Assembly: GCF_003985145.1 (NCBI RefSeq)
Contig: NZ_ML133521.1
Coordinates: 682,001 to 746,000 of the forward strand
Length of the DNA stretch: 64,000 nucleotides
Source: Rhizobium anhuiense
GTDB taxonomy: Bacteria > Pseudomonadota > Alphaproteobacteria > Rhizobiales > Rhizobiaceae
Direction: 5' to 3'
The notes under the pieces: generated by a model
Databases searched by the model: none
What the model saw: the letters and a program-made list of their open reading frames with translations, nothing else
What the model was told of the DNA's origin: nothing
Program-made: the position numbers and the translations under genes
Shown: in pieces, positions 8,153 through 16,150 of the stretch
Layout of the letters: each line of letters starts with the position of its first letter
Position numbering within the stretch: position 1 is the first letter of the stretch

Positions 8153-8430
8153 GTGAAACCTCCGGCGCCGGTCCAAGGCCACCAGCTGTTGGTCGACGCG
8201 CTTGAGGAGGCGGGCCGCCGGCCCCCTTTCTTCTCCTCTTTGCGAAATCGAGCGGCGATCTCTTCGAAGATCCGCTCGACCTCCTCGTCTGCAATTTCCA
8301 TTTCCGCCAGCCCGGATTTCGTCGCAGCGCGGGCAAACCGCTCTGCCGATTTAACTGTCAAAACCCGCCGACGTTCTCGCAGCTTCTCCATCTGTGCATC
8401 GAGATCAGAAATCGATGATTTTATGGCCAT
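8149..8430 (-). CDS. traC: Conjugal transfer protein TraC
   Basis: A 93-residue TraC-like protein, first gene of the traCDG operon and thought to be an accessory relaxosome protein. The N-terminal half is a charged helix or coiled coil (SISDLDAQMEKLRERRRVL), followed by the conserved ERFARAATKSGLAEMEI, the EVERIFEEIAARFR segment and a basic tail. An AGGAGG-type ribosome site precedes the ATG at 8430. It diverges from traA across the candidate oriT and overlaps traD by four bases, so C, D and G are likely co-translated. Confidence 0.82.
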   Translation of the reverse strand: MAIKSSISDLDAQMEKLRERRRVLTVKSAERFARAATKSGLAEMEIADEEVERIFEEIAARFRKEEKKGGRRPASSSASTNSWWPWTGAGGFT

Positions 8431-8464
8431 TGAGGAATCTTCCCTCCTGGAACCAGCCTCAGCG

Positions 8465-8493
8465 ATTATACTAACTAGTCTAAGATAGTTAAA
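8465..8493 (-). promoter_or_regulatory. Promoter of traCDG with an internal palindrome
   Basis: On the minus strand, TTTAAC (8493-8488) and TATAAT (8470-8465) are 17 bases apart and lie 35 bases before the traC start. The spacer and -35 region contain an inverted repeat, TAACTA 8472-8477 and TAGTTA 8486-8491, that could be an operator. No TraR-type tra box was seen. Confidence 0.5.
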
Positions 8494-8537
8494 TAGGCTA
8501 TTTTGCACCAACCCCAAAACGTCGCAGCTGGAATTTC

Positions 8538-8621
8538 GGCCGATGCCGTCTTCCGGGAAAGGCGGCATCGGCCCTTCGGTCCGATCGGTTTGAGGGCGCA
8601 ATATACGTCGCTGTCGCGACG
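8538..8621. other. Candidate origin of transfer (oriT), Ti/RSF1010-like
   Basis: The region lies between divergent traC and traA, the usual place for a Ti-type oriT. It contains an eleven-base perfect inverted repeat (GGCCGATGCCG 8538-8548, CGGCATCGGCC 8563-8573), then GAGGGCGCAATATA at 8592-8605. The complement of that segment, TATATTGCGCCCTC, resembles the nick core of RSF1010/MobQ origins. A short palindrome follows, CGTCGC 8606-8611 and GCGACG 8616-8621. The exact nick is not determined. Confidence 0.72.
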
Positions 8622-8643
8622 CGCCCGGGATCAGGAGACGGCA

Positions 8644-11600
8644 GTGGCGATCATGTTCGTCAGAGCGCAGGTGATCAGCAGAGGGGCGGGGCGAAGCATC
8701 GTCTCGGCCGCGGCCTATCGCCATCGCGCCCGGATGATGGACGAGCAGGCCGGCACGTCGTTCAGCTATCGGGGCGGGGCGTCCGAACTGGTGCACGAGG
8801 AACTGGCGCTACCGGACCAAACCCCGGCCTGGTTACGGTCAGCAATCGAGGGGTATTCCGTTGCCGGCGCCAGCGAAGTGCTGTGGAATGTGGTTGATGC
8901 TTTCGAAAAACGGGCGGACGCGCAGCTGGCGCGCGAGCTGATCATTGCGTTGCCGGAGGAATTGACCCGAACCGAGAACATCGCGCTGGTGCGCGAATTT
9001 GTGCGCGACAATCTCACCTCGAAGGGAATGGTCGCCGACTGGGTCTACCACGATAAAGACAGCAATCCGCACATCCATCTGATGACGACGCTGAGACCGT
9101 TGGCGGAGGAGGGGTTTGGACCCAAGAAGGTAGCAGTGACCGGCGAAGACGGTGCGCCGTTGCGGGTCGTGACGCCGGATCGGCCAAAGGGCAAGATCGT
9201 TTACAAGCTCTGGGCGGGCGATAAGGAAACCTTGCAGGCGTGGAAGATTGCCTGGGCGGAGACGGCCAGCCGGCATCTGGCGCTCGCCGGCCATGACATC
9301 CGTCTTGACGGCCGCTCTTATGCCGAGCAGGGCCTCGGTGGCATCGCGCAAAGACATCTGGGCCCCGAGAAGGCAGCGCTCTCCCGCGGGGGTGTCGAGA
9401 TGTATTTTGCACCGGCCGATCTTGCCCGTCGCCAGGAGATGGCCGACCGGCTGCTCGCCGAGCCGGAGCTCCTGCTGAAGCAGTTGAGCAATGAACGCTC
9501 CACCTTCGACGAGCGCGATATCGCCAAGGCGCTGCATCGCTATGTCGACGATCCCGCAGACTTCGCCAACATCCGGGCGCGGCTGATGGCGTCGGACGAT
9601 CTGGTCCTGCTGAAGCCGCAGCAGGTCGACGTCGAAACGCGCAAGGCGAGCGAACCCGCCGTTTTCACCACGCGCGAGATCCTTCGCATCGAATATGACA
9701 TGGCGCAGTCGGCGCAGGTTCTGGTGGAATGTCGCGGTTTTGCCGTTTCCGACCGGGCGGTCGCCGCTGCGATCAGAAACGTCGAAACTCAAGATCCGGA
9801 AAAGTCCTTCCGGCTCGACCCGGAGCAGGCAGACGCCGTCCATCATGTCACGCGGGACAATGGCATTGCCGCCGTGGTCGGTCTTGCCGGCGCCGGTAAG
9901 TCGACCTTGCTTGCCGCGGCCCGCCTCGCCTGGGAAAGCCAAGGCCGCCAGGTCATTGGTGCGGCCCTTGCGGGCAAAGCCGCCGAGGGTCTGGAAGACA
10001 GCTCCGGCATCAGATCGCGAACACTCGCCGCCTGGGAGCTGGCCTGGGCCAATGGACAGGAGACGCTTCACCGCGGCCATGTGGTGGTTGTCGACGAGGC
10101 CGGCATGGTGTCGTCGCAGCAGATGGCCCGCGTGCTGAAGCTCGTCGAGGAAGCGGGAGCGAAACTCGTGCTGGTCGGCGATGCGATGCAATTGCAGCCG
10201 ATCCAGGCGGGGGCGGCGTTCCGGGCGATTACCGAGCGGATCGGTTTTGCCGAACTTGGCAGCGTGCGCCGCCAGCGCGAGCCGTGGGCGCGCGAGGCGT
10301 CGCGGCTTTTTGCGCGTGGCGAGATTGGGAAAGGTCTTGATGCCTATGCGCAGCAGGGTCATTTGGTGGAGGCAGACACGCGGGACGACATCATCGGGCG
10401 GATTGTCAGTGATTGGACGCAAGCGCGCCGACAGGCGATCCAGGATTCCGTTATGCCCGGCAATGATGGCCGTCTTCGCGGTGATGAGCTTCTCGTGCTC
10501 GCCCACACCAATCAGGACGTCAAACGTCTGAACGAGGAACTGCGATCTGTGATGGCAGGCGAGGGGGCGCTGGGTGAGAGCCGCGCATTCCAGACCGAAC
10601 GCGGCGCGCGGGAATTCGCCACCGGCGACCGCATCATCTTTCTGGCAAATGCCCGCTTCGTCGAAGCGCGCGCAATGCGTCTCGGTCCGCAATACGTCAA
10701 GAACGGCATGCTGGGGACGGTCGTATCCACCGGCGAAAAGCGGGGCGAGGTCTTGCTTTCGGTGCGTCTCGACAATGGCTGCGATGTCGTCATCAGCGAG
10801 AACAGTTATCGCAATGTCGATCACGGCTACGCCGCGACCATCCACAAATCTCAAGGCTCGACCGTCGACCGGACCTTCGTTCTTGCCACCGGCATGATGG
10901 ACCAGCACCTGACCTATGTGTCGATGACCCGGCATCGCCATCGTGCCGATCTCTATGCCGCGAAGGAAGATTTTGAAGCAAAGCCCGAATGGGGCCGCAA
11001 GCTGCGTGCCGATCATGCTGCCGGTGTCACCGGCGAACTCGTGGAAACCGGACAAGCCAAGTTCCGGCCGAATGACGAGGATGCCGACGATAGCCCCTAT
11101 GCCGATGTGAAGACGGATGACGGAGCCGTCCATCGTCTTTGGGGCGTGAGCCTGCCGAAGGCGTTGGAGGATGCCGGTGTCTTAGAGGGCGACACGGTGG
11201 CCCTGCGCAAGGACGGGGTGGAGCGGGTCAAAGTCCAGGTTCCCATCGTCGACGAGCAGACCGGGCAGAAGCACTTCGAGGAAAGACAAGTCGATCGCAA
11301 TATCTGGACAGCCAAACGGGTCGAAACCGCCGAAGCGCGCCGGGAGCGTATCGAGCAGGAAAGCCATCGGCCGGAACTGTTCAAACAACTCGTTGAACGC
11401 CTGTCGCGCTCCGGCGCCAAGACGACGACGCTCGATTTCGAAAGCGAGGCTGGGTACCGGGCACATGCCGACGATTTTGCCCGCCGCCGCGGCCTCGATC
11501 ATCTCTCTCTCGTCGCAGCCGGGATGGAGGAGGACGTCTCGCGCCGGCTCGCGTGGATTGCCGATAAGCGCCGGCAGGTGGCAAAGCTCTGGGAAAGGGC

Positions 11601-13260
11601 GAGCGTTGCGCTGGGATTTGCGATCGAGCGGGAACGACGTGTCTCGTACAATGAGGAGCGCACTGAGACACACACCGTCTCGGAGACAGATGTTGGCGGC
11701 GGCCGATATCTGATGCCGCCCGCCACTGTTTTTGCCAGAAGCGTGGAGGAGGAAGCGCGGTGGGCGCAGCTTTCCTCGCCGGCCTGGAAGGAGCGGGAAG
11801 CAATCCTGCGGCCGCTGCTGGAGAAGATCTATCGTGAGCCGGAGGCGGCACTGGTCGCCCTGAACGCCCTGGCATCGGATACGAGCAACGAACCCCGCAG
11901 GCTCGCCGACGATCTTGCTATTGCACCGGATCGGATCGGCCGCCTGCGGGGTTCCGACCTTATGATAGACGGTCGCGCCGCACGTGACGAGCGCAGCATT
12001 GCGACCGCGGCATTGACGGAACTGCTGCCGCTCGCCCGCGCCCACGCCACAGAGTTCCGCAGAAACGCCGAGCGGTTCGAAAGCCGCGAGCAACAGCGCC
12101 GCGCGCATATGTCATTGTCGATCCCAGCGCTCTCCAGAAAGGCGGTGGCACGTCTCGTCGAGATCGAGGCGGTGCGCAAGCAGGGAGGGGACGATGCCTA
12201 CAAGACGGCCTTTGCATTCGCCGCCGAAGACCCCTCGATCGTGCAGGAGATCAAGGCCGTCAGCGAGGCGCTCAGCGCCCGCTTCGGTTGGAGCGCCTTC
12301 ACATCCAAGGCCGATACGGTTGCCGAACGCAACATCGTCGAGCGTATGCCGGAAGACTTCACAGGCACCAGGGGCGAGAAGCTGACCCGGCTGTTCGAGG
12401 CCGTGAAGCGTTTTGCCGAGGAGCAGCATCTCGCCGAACGGCGGGATCGTTCGAAGATCGTCGCCAGCGCCAGTGCCGATCCGCAGAAGGAGAATATCCC
12501 CATGCTTGCCGCCGTCACCGAGTTCAAGACTCCGATCGAGGAAGAGGCGAGATCGCGTGCTCTGGCCGGCCCTCTCTATCGCCAGCAGCGAGCAGCGCTA
12601 GCCGACGTGGCGTCAACGATCTGGCGCGATCCGGCTGGCGCTGTCGAGAAGATCGAAGAGCTGCTTGTCAAAGGTTTTGCCGCCGACCGCATCTCTGCTG
12701 CAGTGACCAATGACCCGGCCGCCTATGGTGCGCTGCGTGGCTCCGATCGCCTCATGGATCGGATGCTGGCCGCCGGCCGGGAGCGCAGAGACGCTGCGCA
12801 GGCCGTGCCCGAAGCCGCCGCTTGGCTACGATCGCTCGGTGCGGCCTATGCCGGCGCCCTCGATGCCGAGCGCCAGGCGATCGCCGAAGAGCGACGGCGC
12901 ATGGCGGTTGCCATTCCCGGCCTGTCGAAGGCGGCGGAAGAAGCGCTCATGCGGCTGACTGCCGAGGCGAAGAACGACGGCCGCAAGCAGAATGCATCGG
13001 CTGCTGTTCTTGATCCCACCATTCGCCGGGAGTTTGCCGCAGTCAGCGCGGCGCTCGACGAGCGCTTCGGCCGCAATGCAATCCTCCGAGGAGAGAGGGA
13101 TCTCATCAACCGCATCCCGCCGACGCAGCGCCGCGCCTTCGAGGCGATGCAGGACAGGCTGAAGGTCCTGCAGCAGACCGTCCGCAGGGAAAGCAGCGAG
13201 CAGATCATCTCGGAACGCCGCCAGCGCACTGTCAACCGCGGCCGCGGCGTTGATCTTTGA
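8644..13260 (+). CDS. traA: Conjugative relaxase-helicase TraA (Ti type, MobQ family)
   Basis: TraA (1538 residues) nicks oriT, stays bound to the DNA end and unwinds the strand for transfer. The N-terminal MobA/MobL domain starts MFVRAQVISRGAGRSIVSAA, with the likely catalytic Tyr25 and the metal-binding HIH motif at His143/His145 (preceded by YHDKD). A RecD-like helicase follows, with Walker A GLAGAGKST (~413-421), VVVDEAGMVSSQQ and VLVGDAMQLQP, and the late HGYAATIHKSQG motif. A long helical C-terminal region follows. The GTG start at 8644 has AGGAG six bases upstream; a longer open frame through oriT is rejected. The frame is intact over its whole length. No traF, traB or traH follows. 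Confidence 0.95.
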   Translation: MAIMFVRAQVISRGAGRSIVSAAAYRHRARMMDEQAGTSFSYRGGASELVHEELALPDQTPAWLRSAIEGYSVAGASEVLWNVVDAFEKRADAQLARELIIALPEELTRTENIALVREFVRDNLTSKGMVADWVYHDKDSNPHIHLMTTLRPLAEEGFGPKKVAVTGEDGAPLRVVTPDRPKGKIVYKLWAGDKETLQAWKIAWAETASRHLALAGHDIRLDGRSYAEQGLGGIAQRHLGPEKAALSRGGVEMYFAPADLARRQEMADRLLAEPELLLKQLSNERSTFDERDIAKALHRYVDDPADFANIRARLMASDDLVLLKPQQVDVETRKASEPAVFTTREILRIEYDMAQSAQVLVECRGFAVSDRAVAAAIRNVETQDPEKSFRLDPEQADAVHHVTRDNGIAAVVGLAGAGKSTLLAAARLAWESQGRQVIGAALAGKAAEGLEDSSGIRSRTLAAWELAWANGQETLHRGHVVVVDEAGMVSSQQMARVLKLVEEAGAKLVLVGDAMQLQPIQAGAAFRAITERIGFAELGSVRRQREPWAREASRLFARGEIGKGLDAYAQQGHLVEADTRDDIIGRIVSDWTQARRQAIQDSVMPGNDGRLRGDELLVLAHTNQDVKRLNEELRSVMAGEGALGESRAFQTERGAREFATGDRIIFLANARFVEARAMRLGPQYVKNGMLGTVVSTGEKRGEVLLSVRLDNGCDVVISENSYRNVDHGYAATIHKSQGSTVDRTFVLATGMMDQHLTYVSMTRHRHRADLYAAKEDFEAKPEWGRKLRADHAAGVTGELVETGQAKFRPNDEDADDSPYADVKTDDGAVHRLWGVSLPKALEDAGVLEGDTVALRKDGVERVKVQVPIVDEQTGQKHFEERQVDRNIWTAKRVETAEARRERIEQESHRPELFKQLVERLSRSGAKTTTLDFESEAGYRAHADDFARRRGLDHLSLVAAGMEEDVSRRLAWIADKRRQVAKLWERASVALGFAIERERRVSYNEERTETHTVSETDVGGGRYLMPPATVFARSVEEEARWAQLSSPAWKEREAILRPLLEKIYREPEAALVALNALASDTSNEPRRLADDLAIAPDRIGRLRGSDLMIDGRAARDERSIATAALTELLPLARAHATEFRRNAERFESREQQRRAHMSLSIPALSRKAVARLVEIEAVRKQGGDDAYKTAFAFAAEDPSIVQEIKAVSEALSARFGWSAFTSKADTVAERNIVERMPEDFTGTRGEKLTRLFEAVKRFAEEQHLAERRDRSKIVASASADPQKENIPMLAAVTEFKTPIEEEARSRALAGPLYRQQRAALADVASTIWRDPAGAVEKIEELLVKGFAADRISAAVTNDPAAYGALRGSDRLMDRMLAAGRERRDAAQAVPEAAAWLRSLGAAYAGALDAERQAIAEERRRMAVAIPGLSKAAEEALMRLTAEAKNDGRKQNASAAVLDPTIRREFAAVSAALDERFGRNAILRGERDLINRIPPTQRRAFEAMQDRLKVLQQTVRRESSEQIISERRQRTVNRGRGVDL

Positions 13261-13350
13261 AGTCCATCGAAGAAGGCAAGGATTCGGCCGGGCCGAGGAG
13301 CGGATGGGGGTGGCGTCGAGCAGATCTACGATACGCGTGAAATAGGTGCG

Positions 13351-13884
13351 TTATCGCGGGCTCTCGCCATGTAGTAACGGCTCGCTGAGGATATTGATGT
13401 CGACGCTCGGATAAACCCGCTCTTCCAACAATTGAAGGGATCTAACGCTGACTTTTACGGGCAAGATCCCCGCGTCAAAGTCGACCGCTGATAGCCATTC
13501 TACCGCAGAAAACCTGAACAATGTCATGTGAGCAATCTGGGGCGCGGTTGGACGCCAATGTTCGAAGTGGATAGCATCTGAAATGGCGGACCGAAGGTCG
13601 CACAATTCCAGCGGCTGCTGGGCCTTTACGAAGAAAGCGGCTTCTGAGGCTGCGACCTCATCGAAATGGAGGTCAAACGGCGGGGTCTCTTCGACCAGTT
13701 TTTCCACGATCTCCTTCCATCTTTCCCTTTTCCGCTTCCAGACTTCGTGGTTTGGAATCCTCAATTGGGTCGCTGCGTTGAGCAACGTGGCGACCGTCAT
13801 ATGCAGGCTTGTGGCGGGACGCGCAGAAGCGGCGCAGTGATGGCGCCTCGCGATCGGGAAAAAACTGCAGATGAAACGCGGCAC
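13351..13884 (-). CDS. 2H phosphoesterase-like protein (LigT/CPDase fold), possibly 5'-truncated
   Basis: This ~177-residue frame carries two His-x-Thr motifs ~90 residues apart: SLHMTVATLL near residue 27 and AHMTLFRFSA near residue 119. Paired HxT/HxS motifs are the signature of the 2H phosphoesterase superfamily (LigT, 2'-5' RNA ligase-like, cyclic nucleotide phosphodiesterases). The residues before the first motif are few and unlike the family's first strand, so the true start may be later, or the 5' end lost. The substrate is unknown. It lies between traA and the parDE pair, facing traA. The assignment rests on motifs only. Confidence 0.55.
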   Translation of the reverse strand: MPRFICSFFPIARRHHCAASARPATSLHMTVATLLNAATQLRIPNHEVWKRKRERWKEIVEKLVEETPPFDLHFDEVAASEAAFFVKAQQPLELCDLRSAISDAIHFEHWRPTAPQIAHMTLFRFSAVEWLSAVDFDAGILPVKVSVRSLQLLEERVYPSVDINILSEPLLHGESPR

Positions 13885-13958
13885 CGCTTAAACCACAGTG
13901 GATCGACCTTCGTTCGGATCATAGCCGCAGGCCCCTTCTACCTAACACAGCAACCAAA

Positions 13959-14291
13959 CTATGCAGACACTTCGGGATCTTGCAGCCACGCGGGAATGTC
14001 GCGCTTCATATGCAGAATACGCCATATGTCGACATAATCGGCGTGCTCAAGATAGAAGACGAGGTATGGGAAAGCCTTCAGCGTCATGCTCCGCAAATCG
14101 GGCAAACCGAGTTCATATGCGTAGCGCAACGACCCCGATGCAGGATGCGTTGCGATTAAACCGAATGTCGGCTGCAGCGCATCAACGAAGCTTATCGCGA
14201 CTTGCGCGCCAGCCTCGCGAGCATAATAGTCTACGGCATTCTCGACATCCCTGCGGGCCGACTCGCGGGGAACGATCGACTTTCCCGTCAC
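13959..14291 (-). CDS. parE: Type II toxin, RelE/ParE superfamily
   Basis: A 110-residue toxin of the ParE branch. It shows the helical start (SARRDVENAVDYYAREAGAQ), the central HPASGSLRYAYELGLPDLRS and the C-terminal strand pair FPYLVFYLEHADYVDIWRIL then HMKRDIPAWL, where ParE proteins carry basic residues. ParE toxins usually poison DNA gyrase. It is the second gene of the pair and overlaps the antitoxin by four bases (ATGA), the normal order for parDE. The pair may stabilise the mobile block. Confidence 0.88.
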   Translation of the reverse strand: MTGKSIVPRESARRDVENAVDYYAREAGAQVAISFVDALQPTFGLIATHPASGSLRYAYELGLPDLRSMTLKAFPYLVFYLEHADYVDIWRILHMKRDIPAWLQDPEVSA

Positions 14292-14527
14292 CTGGAGCTT
14301 TGCCGCGAGGCACGGTCTCGCAGACTATCGAAATAGGCGGCATCAACCGGCTCCGTCGTTTCGGATGAAGCACCCTCAAGCAAAAGATCACGCAAGTGCT
14401 GGCGATCTTTGTCGCGACGGATCAACTCGCGGACGTATTCGCTGCTGGTCCCATAGCCTCGCCCTGCGACCTGCTTGTCGACGAACTGCTTCAGGTTCTC
14501 CGGCAGCGAAATGTTCATAGTGCTCAT
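14288..14527 (-). CDS. parD: Type II antitoxin, ParD family (ribbon-helix-helix)
   Basis: A 79-residue antitoxin. The N-terminal MSTMNISLPENLKQFVDKQV and GYGTSSEYVRELIRRDKDRQ form the ribbon-helix-helix DNA-binding domain of ParD/CC2985 proteins, and the C-terminal region (EPVDAAYFDSLRDRASR) would bind the toxin. It is transcribed first and overlaps parE. It is expected to neutralise ParE and repress its own promoter, which would lie in 14528-14600. Confidence 0.88.
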   Translation of the reverse strand: MSTMNISLPENLKQFVDKQVAGRGYGTSSEYVRELIRRDKDRQHLRDLLLEGASSETTEPVDAAYFDSLRDRASRQSSR

Positions 14528-14780
14528 CGGGCTAAAATACCCCGGATGGCAAAATTTGGCAAGGTAGGAACTCCACCAGTCCCCATGGGGCTTACTGTGG
14601 AGATCATGAATTCTTCGCTCCGGCTACATTCATTTGTTTGCTCCGTGCCTACGTGTCTTGCAATATCGCATTTCAATTCGAGCGGGATGCATGATCAGTG
14701 CGAAACCGGCCGACCTATAAGGCGGCCAGATTCATAGTGTCGGAACGGACCGAATAGGCGTGCGACATAACGTTCAAAGT

Positions 14781-15038
14781 TTATGACAATCGCTTTTGTT
14801 TTCGAATTTCCATGAACTCCTCTGGTCCCAGATGCTCGAAGACGCGCACCCAAAATTTGAAATCGCCTGAGCGTCCGTCAGATCGGGCGCAGATTGCACA
14901 CCAGGCGGCGGCTGTTTTCGCATGCCGTCCATAAAGCAAACGGAGAGCGGTACTTATGTCCCCAAAGTCTACATCACTCCAAAAGTCCGGTGTGGCTACT
15001 GCGCAGCCGGCTGAGAACCCTTCGAATATTTCGCGCAT
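14781..15038 (-). CDS. Small hypothetical protein (85 aa)
   Basis: A weak call. The C-terminal half (CAICARSDGRSGDFKFWVRV then FEHLGPEEFMEIR) resembles the end of small rhizobial proteins of unknown role that carry an arginine-aspartate-phenylalanine-tryptophan helix. The N-terminal half is less convincing and no strong ribosome site was seen. It lies alone between parD and the first response regulator. The flanking stretches 14528-14780 and 15039-15343 hold no other gene that can be supported. Confidence 0.42.
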   Translation of the reverse strand: MREIFEGFSAGCAVATPDFWSDVDFGDISTALRLLYGRHAKTAAAWCAICARSDGRSGDFKFWVRVFEHLGPEEFMEIRKQKRLS

Positions 15039-15168
15039 TAAAAAGCCCCGTTACCGTCCGGAAACAGGCTATCAAATTATGCCGGACGTCGATCCCACTG
15101 CGTGGGCCACGATCACGTGTCGTCCCTGGCAAATCTACGCTTCTGTGCGAAGTGCTTCTCAGCTTCAA

Positions 15169-15190
15169 CATTATGTTGTAACAAAATTGA
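15169..15190 (+). promoter_or_regulatory. GntR-type site ahead of the first response regulator
   Basis: The segment ATTATGTTGTAACAAAATTG contains GTTGTAAC, one base different from the GTTGCAAC core of the perfect palindrome upstream of gntR (21576-21597). Its right half TAACAAAATT is identical to part of the site at 22379-22388. It lies ~155 bases before the response regulator start. A shared regulator is inferred. Confidence 0.4.
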
Positions 15191-15343
15191 AAGGCAAGCT
15201 ATAAAATAGCCGCCGTCACGGTGTATTTCGCAGTCAGTTTTGCCCGCCAGGGTCGAGGTGCCGCCCAATATGAAGCAGTCCCGCGAGAATTTTGTCGTAT
15301 CAAACGAGTTCGCAATACAGGCAGTAGCGAGGGAGGCGAGCCA

Positions 15344-16036
15344 ATGAGCGCTCTTCTGGCGATCGTATCGCGTGATGCCGACTACTATTTGATGCTGTCA
15401 TATATCCTGAAGGGCGCCGGATACAGGACCGTCCTCGTCGATATTCCAAATGAAGCAGTTGCGACCGCTGAGGCGCGCGGGGCTGCAGCCATCATCGTCG
15501 ACTGCCAGCCGGGTTCACAAATTCTGGCAGATATCGCGTCGAGTCTGGAGGAAAAAGGGCTTGCCGACGGCCTCACGCTCATCGCGCTCGTTGCCGAAAA
15601 GGCCGCCTATCTCGACATACTGAAAGCCAACGTCGATGAGAGCTTTACAAGGCCGATGCCTCCGGAACGTCTCCTGACTTACCTGCACCGTGAAATAGGC
15701 AATTCCTCAAACGAAGCGTCTGACCGTTTCGTTCCGATGTTTGACGATATGAAACTGGACGTCAGCGGCCGGCGTGTCTTGGTAAAGGGGATGCCGATTA
15801 ATCTCAGCCCGATCGAGTTTCGTCTGCTGAGAGCTCTTATGGGCGACGCGGGGCGCGTTCTCGGTCGCGCGGAACTGATTGCCGCTGCTTGGCCGGAATC
15901 AGCCTTCGTCGAGCCGCGGACAGTCGATGTTCACATCGGCCGGCTCCGGCGCGCATTGAGGCGGGCGCTTGGCCGCGACGTGATCCGCACCGTGCCAAAG
16001 GAGGGATATGCAATCGAGATTACCCAATATATGTGA
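15344..16036 (+). CDS. Orphan response regulator with atypical receiver and OmpR-type DNA-binding domain (first copy)
   Basis: A 230-residue transcription factor. Residues ~1-120 form a receiver-like domain that keeps Asp53 (IIVDCQPG) but has only SRD where the acidic pair usually lies, and TRP instead of the conserved Lys-Pro. Residues ~130-230 are a winged helix of the OmpR/PhoB type (LSPIEFRLLRALMGDAGRVL; PRTVDVHIGRLRRALRR; TVPKEGYAIEI). The ATG at 15344 follows GGGAGGCGAGCCA. No histidine kinase is adjacent. It stands just before the oxoamine-synthase-like gene and is clearly related to the regulator at 26298, which closes the cluster. It may respond to something other than phosphorylation. 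Confidence 0.85.
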   Translation: MSALLAIVSRDADYYLMLSYILKGAGYRTVLVDIPNEAVATAEARGAAAIIVDCQPGSQILADIASSLEEKGLADGLTLIALVAEKAAYLDILKANVDESFTRPMPPERLLTYLHREIGNSSNEASDRFVPMFDDMKLDVSGRRVLVKGMPINLSPIEFRLLRALMGDAGRVLGRAELIAAAWPESAFVEPRTVDVHIGRLRRALRRALGRDVIRTVPKEGYAIEITQYM

Positions 16037-16150
16037 CTTCGCTACGTTCACATGTTCACTGGAACTTCCCGAAAATTTGTGGCCGCCTTCGTTGTATAAA
16101 CAACGATCTCGCGCATAGCGTGAAGCCCATGGAACACCTGGGAGGTCAGC

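Noticed and set aside
8431..8643. A TraR-type tra box or quorum-sensing operator between traC and traA
   Set aside because: No 18-base dyad of the Ti tra-box form was seen; only the promoter palindrome and oriT repeats are present.
8839..11133. A 764-codon open frame on the strand opposite traA
   Set aside because: It is the mirror of the conserved relaxase-helicase frame in G+C-rich DNA, with His/Arg-rich low-complexity protein and no family motif.
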